DNA of 64,000 bases, taken from assembly GCA_016218575.1 (NCBI GenBank), contig JACRDN010000020.1, positions 62,001 through 126,000 of the forward strand, read 5' to 3'. This DNA is from Elusimicrobiota bacterium. Its GTDB lineage: Bacteria; Elusimicrobiota; Elusimicrobia; UBA1565; UBA9628. Of this stretch, positions 8,725 to 16,297 are shown piece by piece (the stretch's first letter is position 1; the number at the start of each line of letters is the position of its first letter). The translations under genes were made by a program, and so were the position numbers. The notes under the pieces are model-generated. The model searched no databases, was not told the DNA's origin, and worked only from the letters and a program-made list of their open reading frames with translations.

Positions 8725-10259
8725 ACCCCTCCTAACAGCCTTTCCAGACCCTTGAATTGCATGGCCTCGGCCAAATGACGGACCTCGATCCCGGGATTTC
8801 CCTCCAAGTCGGCGATGGTCCTGGAGACCTTGAGCAGGCGGTCGAGGCTGCGCGCGCTCAAATTCCACTTGCGGCTGGCCTTCTCCAGCAGGCCCAAGGC
8901 TTCGCCTTGCAGGCGACAGCGGCGCTGCAAGTCCTTGGCCGGAATGTAGGCGTTGAGGCCCCAGACGCCCGCGAGGCGCTCCCTTTGGATGTCCCGGGCC
9001 TTGGCCACGCGCAGGCGAACCTTCTTCGTGGTTTCACCTGCGGACGCCGTGGGCGATGAGGCCGCCCATTCCTCGAAGTCGAGAGGAGCCATCTCGACGT
9101 GCAAGTCGATGCGATCCAAAAGGGGGCCCGAGAATTTCGCCAGATACTTGCGCAGCATGGCCGGGGTACAGACGCATTCCTTCCTGGGATGGCCGCGCCA
9201 GCCGCAGGGGCAAGGGTTGGTGGCCGCGGCCAGCAGGAAGCGGGCCGGATAAATCAAGGCCTCCCTGGCCCGGGTCACGGTCACCTCGAAGCTCTCCAAG
9301 GGCTGGCGCAAGGCCTCCAGGGCCGGCCGGGAAAACTCGGCCAACTCATCGAGGAAGAGCACCCCGGCGTGAGCCAGGGAAGCCTCGCCTGGCCTGGAGG
9401 CCGGACCGCCCCCGGTCAAGGAAACCGCCGAGGACTGATGGTGCGGGGCCCGGAACGGCCTTTGACGGACAAGCCCCCCGCACGGGAGCTTGCCGCTGAC
9501 GGAATAGATCCTGGAAACCTCCAAGGACTCCTGCCGGCTTAAAGGCGGAAGCAAGCCGATGAGCCTGGAAGCGAGCATGGACTTGCCGATTCCCGGCGGG
9601 CCGATGAGAAGCAGATTATGCCCCCCGGCCGCCGCGATCTCGAGGGCTCTCTTGGCCAAGACCTGCCCTTTCACGTCGGCGAGGTCGCCGCAGGGGCTCG
9701 CGGAGTCCTCCAGGGCGTCCTCCTCGGAGACTTCCTCCTGGGCCGGGGAATCCCCGGTCATGCGCGCCACCGCCTCGCGTAAATGCCTTATTGCGTAAAC
9801 CTGGAGCCCGGAAGCGGAAGCTTCCCTCGCGTTCCCCAAGGGCACGACCAGGACCTTGAAGCCCTTGGCTTTGGCCTCCAGGGCCATGGCCAGCACACCC
9901 GGCACCGGCACCAAGGCCCCGTCCAAGCCGAGCTCTCCGATAAAGCAGTAGTCCTTGGAGCAAGGTCCCATCAAAATTTGACGCGAGGCGGACAGCAGGG
10001 CCAAGGCGATAGGGAGGTCGTAATGCGTACCTTCCTTGCGCGATTGGGCCGGAGCCAGATTCACGGTGATGCGCTTGGAAGGCATGCGGTAGCCGGAATT
10101 GCGCAAGGCGGAAACCACCCGCTCGCGAGACTCGCGCACCGCGTTGTCCGGCAGTCCGACCGTGGTGTAGCCCGGCAGGCCGTTGGCCAAGTCAAGCTGC
10201 ACGAGGACCGAATAGCCCTCGACTCCCTTGACCCCGGCGGAATGCACGCAAGACAGCAT
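8721..10259 (-). CDS. comM: Mg-chelatase-like AAA+ ATPase ComM (YifB)
   Basis: ComM is a hexameric helicase that promotes branch migration when transforming DNA is integrated. The 512-residue protein has the N-terminal ChlI-type domain (GLPDNAVRESRERV, NLAPAQSRKEG), the Walker A motif GPPGIGKS, a FRAPHH motif, Walker B (VLFLDELAEF) and a C-terminal Mg_chelatase_C region with ARSLDRLLKVSRTIADL. The start at 10259 (MLSCVHSAG) matches the family's usual beginning; the stop of the upstream lipoprotein gene overlaps it by one base. Together with dprA a few genes downstream it supports a capacity for natural transformation. Confidence 0.94.
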   Translation of the reverse strand: MLSCVHSAGVKGVEGYSVLVQLDLANGLPGYTTVGLPDNAVRESRERVVSALRNSGYRMPSKRITVNLAPAQSRKEGTHYDLPIALALLSASRQILMGPCSKDYCFIGELGLDGALVPVPGVLAMALEAKAKGFKVLVVPLGNAREASASGLQVYAIRHLREAVARMTGDSPAQEEVSEEDALEDSASPCGDLADVKGQVLAKRALEIAAAGGHNLLLIGPPGIGKSMLASRLIGLLPPLSRQESLEVSRIYSVSGKLPCGGLVRQRPFRAPHHQSSAVSLTGGGPASRPGEASLAHAGVLFLDELAEFSRPALEALRQPLESFEVTVTRAREALIYPARFLLAAATNPCPCGWRGHPRKECVCTPAMLRKYLAKFSGPLLDRIDLHVEMAPLDFEEWAASSPTASAGETTKKVRLRVAKARDIQRERLAGVWGLNAYIPAKDLQRRCRLQGEALGLLEKASRKWNLSARSLDRLLKVSRTIADLEGNPGIEVRHLAEAMQFKGLERLLGGV

Positions 10260-11254
10260 CAGTAATCCTCGGGTGAAAGCTCTAGAATTCGGTAATCTGA
10301 ATCCAAGGACCGCACGCTCCAATGGAACTGCCTGAGCTCCAGTATGGCGGCCGCAAGCTCATCGACGGACGCCCCGCCGGATAGAACCATGATCCTGGCC
10401 TGCCCGGCATCGCGCGATTCAAAGCGCGCCGAGGCCACCCGGGGCAGGGCTCGCAGAGCTTCCAAGAAGCGCCGTATCTTGTCGAGACTCGCCGGCCCCT
10501 GGACCACGACCGCCATGTCGCGCCGCTCCGGAACCTGCTCGGCCAGCAAAGCCGCGAGCTTGCCGCCCGCCAGCTCCCCGGCATTCGCCGCGGCCTTCTC
10601 CTGGGCCCCCTCCGCGGTGAGGTCCACGGCCGAGGCGGACTCGGTCCATTCCTTGAGGGGAACGGAAGGCTCAAGGCTCCGAACCTCGAGCCGAAGTCCG
10701 GCCTCCCATGAAAAATAGCCCTCGAGCCCATCCTTGCGGACGGATTCGGACTTGCCGGCCACGAGCCAACGCGCGCCGGCGCGCCGGGCCAGGGTCTCGG
10801 CCCCCTCTCGGCTGGACGCCCTGGCGGAGCCATCCGGGTCCTGCAGGTCCACGGCTTGATAGCCCCGCTCGAGCAGAGCCAGCCTCAAGGCCTCGCGCGC
10901 GCCGGGCTGCGCCCCTTGTATCCAAAGCGCGATCTTGGGCGAGCCCACGGCTCCGGCGCGCGCCAACACCCCCCAGCGCTCCAAGTCTCGCCCCAAACGG
11001 CCATAGGAGACCTCGAATATTCCCCCTCCGGCCTTTCGCGCGTAATCCCCGCAATGGGGATAAAGCTTCTCCTCCAAGGCCCGGGCCTCGGCGGGGCCGG
11101 GAACGGAAGGCAAATAAAGCTCGAGGGCGGGCTTTAAGGCCTGGCAGGGCTCTTGCGCTTTCACCATTTCCTTTTCGGGCCCGGCCTGCCCCCCGCCTCG
11201 CAGGCCCGCGCAGCCCGAAAGCTGGAGCAGGCACCAAAAACCGAGCAGGAGCAT
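10259..11254 (-). CDS. putative lipoprotein of unknown function
   Basis: A 331-residue protein that starts with a lipoprotein signal: MLLLGFWCLLQLSGC with a lipobox LSGC, so the mature protein would begin at a lipidated Cys. The rest is alternating alpha/beta. Two regions look like small repeated domains: a middle part (KIALWIQG, WLVAGKSES) and a C-terminal part (MAVVVQGPASLDKIRRFLEAL, ARIMVLSGGASVDELAAAIL), the latter resembling short ferredoxin-like modules found in LpoA/FlgT-type lipoproteins. I do not recognise the family. A GTG at 11299 would give a longer product, but the ATG at 11254 puts the hydrophobic core near the N-terminus. It overlaps the comM start. Confidence 0.7.
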   Translation of the reverse strand: MLLLGFWCLLQLSGCAGLRGGGQAGPEKEMVKAQEPCQALKPALELYLPSVPGPAEARALEEKLYPHCGDYARKAGGGIFEVSYGRLGRDLERWGVLARAGAVGSPKIALWIQGAQPGAREALRLALLERGYQAVDLQDPDGSARASSREGAETLARRAGARWLVAGKSESVRKDGLEGYFSWEAGLRLEVRSLEPSVPLKEWTESASAVDLTAEGAQEKAAANAGELAGGKLAALLAEQVPERRDMAVVVQGPASLDKIRRFLEALRALPRVASARFESRDAGQARIMVLSGGASVDELAAAILELRQFHWSVRSLDSDYRILELSPEDY

Positions 11255-11300
11255 AACCACATCCCTTCTTATACGACGATCCCCCCGAAAAAGTTCCACT

Positions 11301-12836
11301 TCAAAGAAGGGGACGAGACATGAAGTCCAAATGAAGGCGCAGAAAATTGCTCAAGGACATGGTGCCGCGATGCGGGATCCAGCCCGGCCGGACGCCGAAG
11401 CTCTCCAGGACGTGCCCGACCGCGTGGGAAAACTCGACCTCCTTGGCGGCCAGGCTCGACTCGCCCGCAGGGCCCATGATCAAAGCGGCCTGGGCGCCCG
11501 CCTGGCGGCATTTTTCCGCGATTTCAAACGGCGCCCCAAAAGGCTGCTCCGAGTCGTAAACGTCGCAGAGCACGGTATGATAGGAAACCTTGAGCCCGAA
11601 CTTCAGCGCGGACTCATGAAGGCGCTGGGCCAGCCACGGCCCCATCTCATCCTGGCCCTTGGGGAGCAGCCAGGCGAGCTTGACGCCCCCCCCTTGGGGC
11701 AGCGGCTCGTTTTGAGCCGCCGCGAGCTGAGCCTTGGAGGGCAGTTCCTGGTTGCCCTCGGCCAGGCCTAAATCGAAAAGGGGCGCGATGAGATCCTCGG
11801 GCCTCGGCGCTTGGGTGGCCGCGGCCAAGGCCACGAAGCGCGTCAGCCATTTCCGGATCTCCCCGAAATGGCCGCCCAGCTTGTCCTGGAAAACCTTGAT
11901 GGAATCGCTCGGCAGCTGAAAGGAATGCCGGTCCAAAAAACCCTGTATGATGTCCTCCTGCGCGGAGACGCCGGGCACCTTAAGATCCACAGACCAGCCC
12001 CGACCGAAGGATATCTTGAGCGCCTCCTCCAAGGCGCTTAAGGCCTTGGGGGGATAAATCGAGGTGAACACCACCTGGAGGTTTTTGCCGAAAAAATGGC
12101 CGAAGATCTTGTCGAGCGCCGGCTTGTTCTGGTCCGTGATGGAAAGAAGATGTATGTCGTCCACCAGCAGAGCCTGGGCCTTGCCGATCAGGGCCGCGAG
12201 CTCCTTGGGCCTGCCGCCGGCCGGGCCGGCCACTCTCGACAGGAGACAGGCCGAGGTGAGGACCACGGCTTGGGGATCGAGGGGCTGTCCGAGACCGATT
12301 CCAATGGCGTGCAGCATGTGGGTCTTGCCCACTCCGGGAGGCCCGTGGAGAAAAAGCGGGTTGTACATGGCTCCGGGCGAGCCGACCACGGAGGTGGCCG
12401 CGGCATGGGCGAAACGGTTGAAGGGCCCGACCCGGAGGGAATCGAAATTGAGGCGCGAGTCTATAGGGATCAGCACCCCGGCAGAGGTGCTGTCCTGAGG
12501 CCCTTCAGGAGATGCGTTGGGCCTCATGGGCTCGGGAATCGTAGGCGGCGGCTCAACCGGAGCCGGCTCTGGCTCCATGCGCGGCGTCCCGGCAGGAGCG
12601 CTAGGCCCCATCTTCTCAAGAAACTCCTTCACCCGACCCAAGGAGGCCTGGGTAAGATTATGCAGGGGAATACTGATGTTGTAGCCCGCGGGATCCTGGA
12701 CGGAGGCGGGGCGGCCGCACAAGGCCCCGAAAGTCTTCACCAGCCGCGCCACCTCCTTCTTGTCTCCCTGAAGGAGAAGGAGATGGCGGCGCGGGTCGAA
12801 TCGCGTCGGGGCGGGGCGTATCTCCCATTTTTCCAT
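11301..12836 (-). CDS. DnaA-like AAA+ ATPase lacking DnaA DNA-binding domain IV
   Basis: A 511-residue protein whose middle (about 128-350) closely follows DnaA domain III: LNFDSLRVGPFNRFAHAAA, YNPLFLHGPPGVGKTH (Walker A 165-172), LLVDDIHLL (Walker B 223-229) and a DnaA-like lid. The N-terminus (1-77) is a different alpha/beta domain, and a Pro-rich linker (80-125) joins them. The last 130 residues do not contain the DnaA helix-turn-helix signature; instead there is an alpha/beta region (VSYHTVLCDVYDSEQPFG, AALIMGPAGESSLAAKEVEF). It is therefore not the replication initiator. It begins 3 bases after the small BMC-operon gene, so it is translated from the microcompartment transcript. Its job is unknown; a remodelling or partner-recruiting ATPase is one possibility. 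Confidence 0.8.
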   Translation of the reverse strand: MEKWEIRPAPTRFDPRRHLLLLQGDKKEVARLVKTFGALCGRPASVQDPAGYNISIPLHNLTQASLGRVKEFLEKMGPSAPAGTPRMEPEPAPVEPPPTIPEPMRPNASPEGPQDSTSAGVLIPIDSRLNFDSLRVGPFNRFAHAAATSVVGSPGAMYNPLFLHGPPGVGKTHMLHAIGIGLGQPLDPQAVVLTSACLLSRVAGPAGGRPKELAALIGKAQALLVDDIHLLSITDQNKPALDKIFGHFFGKNLQVVFTSIYPPKALSALEEALKISFGRGWSVDLKVPGVSAQEDIIQGFLDRHSFQLPSDSIKVFQDKLGGHFGEIRKWLTRFVALAAATQAPRPEDLIAPLFDLGLAEGNQELPSKAQLAAAQNEPLPQGGGVKLAWLLPKGQDEMGPWLAQRLHESALKFGLKVSYHTVLCDVYDSEQPFGAPFEIAEKCRQAGAQAALIMGPAGESSLAAKEVEFSHAVGHVLESFGVRPGWIPHRGTMSLSNFLRLHLDFMSRPLL

Positions 12837-12839
12837 GGG

Positions 12840-13073
12840 TTAGGCCCTGTCAACAATCTTGACGCCTTTCAAGACGAGCCAGTCTTGGGCCAGCGGGCTG
12901 ATGATGGCTCCTCTCGGTATTTTAAGCTCCGTTCCCGCCGGCGTCAATCTCTTCTTAATTTCATGCTCGGAGAGAAACAGCCGTCCACGGGGCCCGCCGG
13001 CGGACGGGGCTCTAACCGGAAGCTCCCTCAAATGGCCCATGATGAGGTCAATGAGATCGTCCCGATTCAGCAT
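12840..13073 (-). CDS. small BMC-operon protein with EutT N-terminal-like motif
   Basis: A 77-residue protein. The first 15 residues (LNRDDLIDLIMGHLRELP) could form a short amphipathic helix like encapsulation peptides. The remainder (FLSEHEIKKR...LKIPRGAIISPLAQDWLVLKGVKIV) resembles the N-terminal segment found in EutT-type cobalamin adenosyltransferases and other microcompartment proteins, in which a polar helix is followed by a 'G-x-I-x-(T/S)-P-x-A' stretch. The cobalamin transferase domain itself is absent. It lies between a BMC-H gene (10-base gap) and the AAA+ gene (3-base gap), so it belongs to the BMC operon. It may be an adaptor between shell or cargo and another component; function unknown. 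Confidence 0.65.
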   Translation of the reverse strand: MLNRDDLIDLIMGHLRELPVRAPSAGGPRGRLFLSEHEIKKRLTPAGTELKIPRGAIISPLAQDWLVLKGVKIVDRA

Positions 13074-13083
13074 TAAGGCCCCT

Positions 13084-13383
13084 TCAGCGCGCCAGCTTGA
13101 TTGAGATCTGGTCGAGGTATTTCTCAAGGTCGTCATGAGGCCGCGGAATCACGTGCACGGCCACGAGCTCTCCCACCTTTTGAGCCGCGGCCGCGGCCGC
13201 GTCCACCGCCGCGCGCACGGCTCCGACCTCGCCCCGGCACAAAGTGGTCACTAGGCCGCTGCCCACCTTCTCGTAGCCCAAGAGCCTGACCTTGGCGGAT
13301 TTGGCCATGGCGTCCGAAGCCTCGATCATGCCCACAAAACCCTTGGTTTCCACAAGCCCCAACGCCTCGCGAATTTCAGCCAT
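13084..13383 (-). CDS. BMC-H microcompartment shell protein (PduA/EutM type)
   Basis: Hexamer-forming shell protein, 99 residues with a single BMC fold. Typical features are [18 protein letters not shown] at the start, the pore-lining stretch [14 protein letters not shown] (about 39-51), the Ala-rich helix [15 protein letters not shown], and the VHVIPRPH strand end. These hexamers tile the facets and conduct small metabolites. The ATG at 13383 starts at the family's normal beginning; the longer open frame upstream is unrelated. The pore loop is close to PduA/EutM. A second BMC-H at 18032-18328 differs at the pore (KVGTGLVTV), so mixed facets are likely. Confidence 0.95.
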   Translation of the reverse strand: MAEIREALGLVETKGFVGMIEASDAMAKSAKVRLLGYEKVGSGLVTTLCRGEVGAVRAAVDAAAAAAQKVGELVAVHVIPRPHDDLEKYLDQISIKLAR

Positions 13384-13400
13384 ATCAGCCCCCGGAATAG

Positions 13401-13703
13401 TTAATTTTGGTACCCTCGCTCTTCGTAAAACTGGTTGTTGCCCTGGGCCTCGAGGACGGCGTTGCACGAGCCGCACCTCTTGGACGGGCTGTAGGTTCGC
13501 AAGCACTCGTCCTCCTCCGGCCACCATTCCTCGAAAAACATGTCGGCCTTCTTGTGGCAGATGAGGCAGAACCTTTCCATGGCCGCGCCGCAGCAGGCGC
13601 AGAACTTTGGGAAAGCCCCGGCGGCGTGGTGGGTCAAGGAACCGCAAATCCCGCACTGTATGTCTATTCTGACGTTGAACTTCACAGGCTTGTTCTTGGA
13701 CAT
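13401..13703 (-). CDS. small zinc-ribbon protein of the BMC operon
   Basis: A 100-residue protein with four CxxC pairs: CGIC (about 18-21), CACC and CLIC (middle), and CGSC (near residue 82). The pattern of paired knuckles suggests one or two bound zinc ions or other metals. The remainder is rich in aromatic and acidic residues ([11 protein letters not shown]). It is not a recognised enzyme. It lies 4 bases after deoC and 17 bases before the BMC-H gene, inside the operon, so a role in the compartment (metal storage, regulation or cargo assembly) is likely, but the sequence gives no proof. I do not recognise the family. Confidence 0.72.
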   Translation of the reverse strand: MSKNKPVKFNVRIDIQCGICGSLTHHAAGAFPKFCACCGAAMERFCLICHKKADMFFEEWWPEEDECLRTYSPSKRCGSCNAVLEAQGNNQFYEERGYQN

Positions 13704-13707
13704 AGGC

Positions 13708-14712
13708 TCAGTACCCCTTTTTCTCCCCCGAGTCTGCGGCATCCGTGACGATGGCAACACTGGCGGAGGTGCCCAAACGGGTCGCCCCTGCCTCCAGCAT
13801 CGCCTGGGCCGCCTTGGCGTCGCGGATGCCTCCCGACGCCTTGACGCCCATCAAAGGCCCCACGGTCTGGCGCATGAGGCGCACGTCCTCCACGGAGGCG
13901 CCCCCGCCCCCGAAACCGGTGGATGTCTTCACGAAATCGGCTCCCGCCTTCTTGGCGAGAAGACAGGCCCTCGTCTTTTCATCTTGGGAAAGAAGGGCCG
14001 TTTCCAGGATCACCTTGAGCACGCGGCCCCGAGCGGCCTCGCGCACGGTCCGGATGTCCTCGAAAACCGCGGCGTCGTTGCCCGATTTCAAGGCCCCAAC
14101 GTTGATGACCATGTCTATTTCGTCGGCCCCGTTGGCCATGGCGTCGCGGGCCTCTACGGCCTTGACCGTGGAGGTGGTCGAGCCCAGGGGAAAGCCCACC
14201 ACCGTGCACACCTTCACCCCGCTGCCCCTCAGAAGCTGGGCCGCCAAGGGCACGTAGCTCGGGTTGACGCAGACCGAGGCAAAGCAGAATTCCTTGGCCT
14301 CGGCGCAGAGCTTGGCGATCTCCTCCTGGGTGGCGTTGGGCTTGAGCATGGTGTGGTCCACGCAGCGCGCCACCGAGGAGCAGGCCTTGGTCGGATGGCA
14401 GGCCGCCACGCGGTCGGCCCCCAAGGCCTTGAGGTCGCTCTCGCTGCAGCGGGCCAGGGGCTCGCAATGCGGGCAGCAGTCCTCGCGCTCGGCCGGTTTG
14501 GGCGCGAGGGAAGCGGGTTTACGTCCCATAGATGGCCATTCTTCGGAAAAAACCTTGCCGGAGGTGCCTACGGTCACCCGCACTTCCTTGGACGCATGGG
14601 CCTCTGCCCCGGCGTTGGAAGAGCAACAGCACCCATCCTCCTTTAGAAGCCCCTTTTCCGCCAAGACCTTCACGATTTCCTCGACCACTTTCCTGAGCGC
14701 TGCCTCACGCAT
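13708..14712 (-). CDS. deoC: deoxyribose-phosphate aldolase with encapsulation peptide and Cys-rich linker
   Basis: Cleaves 2-deoxyribose-5-phosphate to glyceraldehyde-3-phosphate and acetaldehyde. The aldolase barrel occupies about residues 115-330 and has the Schiff-base Lys262 (FVKTSTG), Lys291 (GVKASGGIR) and the catalytic Asp of the EIDMV motif near 200. The first 24 residues ([22 protein letters not shown]) form an amphipathic helix of the type that targets enzymes into microcompartments. Between them is a linker with many cysteines: CCC at 28-30, CC at 79-80, and Cys83, 89, 105, 111 and 117. The protein is some 80-110 residues longer than plain DeoC. It is the signature enzyme of the SPU-type compartment and overlaps the BMC-P gene by 8 bases. 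Confidence 0.93.
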   Translation of the reverse strand: MREAALRKVVEEIVKVLAEKGLLKEDGCCCSSNAGAEAHASKEVRVTVGTSGKVFSEEWPSMGRKPASLAPKPAEREDCCPHCEPLARCSESDLKALGADRVAACHPTKACSSVARCVDHTMLKPNATQEEIAKLCAEAKEFCFASVCVNPSYVPLAAQLLRGSGVKVCTVVGFPLGSTTSTVKAVEARDAMANGADEIDMVINVGALKSGNDAAVFEDIRTVREAARGRVLKVILETALLSQDEKTRACLLAKKAGADFVKTSTGFGGGGASVEDVRLMRQTVGPLMGVKASGGIRDAKAAQAMLEAGATRLGTSASVAIVTDAADSGEKKGY

Positions 14713-15001
14713 AGCGTTTCACCCGCCCGCACGAGATCACCTGATCCACGATGGCGCAGATCACGGCCCGCACCGGGGCCTTGTCGTCCTTGATGATCGA
14801 ACGGGCCGATCCCCCCTCGTCAACGACCAAAACCACGCTGCCCGGGCCGGAGCCGACCCCGCCGTCCAAGGCAAGGATGGCCTCGCCCAGGGGCTCTTTG
14901 CTGACGGGGTCTATGGGCCTGACCAAAAGAAGCCGTCTGCCGGTCAATGACTTGTGCTTGCGCGTGCCCCAAACATTGCCGATGACCTCTGCGATGAACA
15001 T
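14705..15001 (-). CDS. BMC-P pentameric shell vertex protein (EutN/CcmL), copy 1
   Basis: Forms pentamers that cap the vertices of the icosahedral shell. The 98-residue protein begins [21 protein letters not shown], the usual EutN/CcmL start, followed by RLLLVRPID, then the conserved [25 protein letters not shown] turn and [10 protein letters not shown] at the end. It is one of three BMC-P paralogs in this operon. The sequence is clearly different from the copies at 15005-15289 and 17721-18035, so these are not recent duplicates; compartments often carry several vertex proteins. It overlaps the deoC start by 8 bases. Confidence 0.93.
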   Translation of the reverse strand: MFIAEVIGNVWGTRKHKSLTGRRLLLVRPIDPVSKEPLGEAILALDGGVGSGPGSVVLVVDEGGSARSIIKDDKAPVRAVICAIVDQVISCGRVKRYA

Positions 15002-15004
15002 GAA

Positions 15005-15289
15005 TCAGCGCCTGGCGCGCGAGCCCTTGGTTTGATGGCCGTCCACGATCCCCACGACGGCCGCGTCCACGCAGGGCTCGTCGTCGAAGGCGACGACGGC
15101 CTCGCGGGCCGCTACCCAAAAAACGTTCTCGCTGGCTCCCGCCCCGACCGCGTCCGCGGCCACCAGGGGCGGCCCGGAAACCTGCCCGTCCTCCCAGCGC
15201 AGGGGCTCGATGAGAAGGAGTTTCTTTCCCTCTATCTTGGGCTCCTGCCGCGAGCAGAACACTCGGCCGACCACGCGGGCGAGCTTCAT
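15005..15289 (-). CDS. BMC-P pentameric shell vertex protein (EutN/CcmL), copy 2
   Basis: A 94-residue EutN/CcmL-family protein: MKLARVVGRVFCSRQEPKI, KLLLIEPL, AADAVGAGASENVFWVAARE, and VDAAVVGIVDGH near the end. The start at 15289 shares ATGA with the rpiB-like stop, so translation is coupled. The frame is open further upstream, but only within the rpiB-like gene. Among the three vertex proteins this one has AAREAVVAFDDEP in place of the usual short GSSAR loop, so it may occupy distinct vertices or interact with another partner. Function otherwise as for other vertex proteins. Confidence 0.92.
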   Translation of the reverse strand: MKLARVVGRVFCSRQEPKIEGKKLLLIEPLRWEDGQVSGPPLVAADAVGAGASENVFWVAAREAVVAFDDEPCVDAAVVGIVDGHQTKGSRARR

Positions 15290-15741
15290 CCGGCCCTCGC
15301 GTATTTTTTCTCGATCTCCGCGATCTTGGCCAGGCGCCTTTCGTGGCGGCCGCCCTCGAAGGGCGTGGAAAAGAAGACGTCGAGCATCTCCATGAGGGCC
15401 GCCTCCCCATGGGTTTTTCCCCCAAGACACAGGACGTTGGCGTCATCGTGGGCCGCGGCGAAGCGCGCCGAGACGGAGTTGTAGGCCGCCACCGCGCGAA
15501 CGCCCGGAATCTTGTTGGCGGCCAGGGCCACGGCCCCGCCGAAGCCGTCCAGGAGCACGGCCTTGTCGAAATCCCCGCGCGCCACGGCTTCGCCTGCAAG
15601 CAAAGCCACGTCGGGATAGTCCACGGCCTCCAGGGAATGGCAGCCGAAATCCGAGACCTCGTGGCCGGCCTTCTGCAGGCGCCTCTTGACGAGTTCCTTG
15701 GCCGAAAAGCCCCCGTGGTCCGAGCCCAAGACGATTTTCAC
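15286..15741 (-). CDS. RpiB-like sugar-phosphate isomerase of the BMC operon, catalytic Cys replaced
   Basis: A 151-residue protein of the RpiB/LacAB isomerase family: VKIVLGSDHGGFSAKE at the start, DYPDVALLAGEAV, then the phosphate-binding ANKIPGVRA and a DANVLCLGG stretch. In ordinary RpiB the active-site motif is (I/L)CGTG with a catalytic Cys; here it reads LLDGFGG with Asp65, so the base catalyst is changed. Some relatives use Glu or other residues for this step, so it may still isomerise a pentose phosphate, but with altered substrate or chemistry. The GTG start at 15741 overlaps the BMC-T stop (GTGA). RpiB homologs are typical of SPU compartments. Confidence 0.85.
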   Translation of the reverse strand: MKIVLGSDHGGFSAKELVKRRLQKAGHEVSDFGCHSLEAVDYPDVALLAGEAVARGDFDKAVLLDGFGGAVALAANKIPGVRAVAAYNSVSARFAAAHDDANVLCLGGKTHGEAALMEMLDVFFSTPFEGGRHERRLAKIAEIEKKYARAG

Positions 15742-16289
15742 TTGCCCACCGCCGCCAGCATCTGGGAGTCGGCCTGGGGGATCACCACATGGCCGATGAG
15801 CATCGCCGCGGGCACCGCCGAGACCCCGGCCGCCACGGCCGAGCGCACGGCCGCCGGCTCTCCGGCTAGGCTCACGTAGCCCTTGCCTCCCCCCACCACG
15901 GTCTTGACCTCGAGGACATGGACCGCGGCGGCCTTGGCCGCGGCGTCCGCCGCGCGGACCGCGGCGATGGAGTCCTTGGTTTCGATGATTCCGACGGCTT
16001 CCAGGGATTCCACCGCGATCCTCTTGTCGAGGGCGGCCAGGACGGCGGCGTGGATATTGCGGATGATCACCTCGTCGATCAAAGCGCCCCCCGCCACGGC
16101 GCGGCCGGCCCTCAAGGCCGACTCGACCTCTCCCACAGGGCCCGAAACGAGGATCACGTACTTGCCGCGGGCCAGGACCTGGGTCCTGACGAGCTTGATA
16201 GAGGCGGCCTTGCACATGGCGTCGGCCGCCTCCACGCCCTTGGCGATCGAGGAGGCTTCGATGAGTCCCACCGCGATATTGGCTTGCAT
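15738..16289 (-). CDS. BMC-T tandem-domain shell protein, PduT-like
   Basis: A 183-residue protein with two fused BMC domains (about 1-92 and 93-183) that forms trimers looking like hexamers. It begins ANIAVGLIEASSIAKGVEAADAM, close to PduT, and the second half opens with EAVGIIETKDSIAAVRAAD. In PduT the second domain has a pore cysteine that binds a 4Fe-4S cluster, in a GGKCY-like context; here the same place reads GGGKGY (Gly137), so this protein lacks that cysteine and probably does not hold an iron-sulfur cluster there. It shares GTGA with the rpiB-like gene and is 8 bases after the aldehyde dehydrogenase. Confidence 0.93.
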   Translation of the reverse strand: MQANIAVGLIEASSIAKGVEAADAMCKAASIKLVRTQVLARGKYVILVSGPVGEVESALRAGRAVAGGALIDEVIIRNIHAAVLAALDKRIAVESLEAVGIIETKDSIAAVRAADAAAKAAAVHVLEVKTVVGGGKGYVSLAGEPAAVRSAVAAGVSAVPAAMLIGHVVIPQADSQMLAAVGK

Positions 16290-16297
16290 GTCTCTCC

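Noticed and set aside
11301-12836. Calling this protein the chromosomal DnaA
   Set aside because: The C-terminal DNA-binding domain IV signature is missing and the N- and C-terminal regions differ from DnaA. It is also inside a BMC operon.
12838-12851. TTAGGCCCTGTCAA, identical to 14 bases at the left end of the inverted-repeat element
   Set aside because: The match is limited to 14 bases, lies at a gene end, and lacks the rest of the 32-bp end and a partner copy. It may be chance or a footprint, but cannot be supported.
13540-14646. A 368-residue plus-strand frame opposite deoC
   Set aside because: The minus strand encodes a clear aldolase with both catalytic lysines. The plus-strand translation is low-complexity Gly/Arg/His, as expected of a shadow frame.
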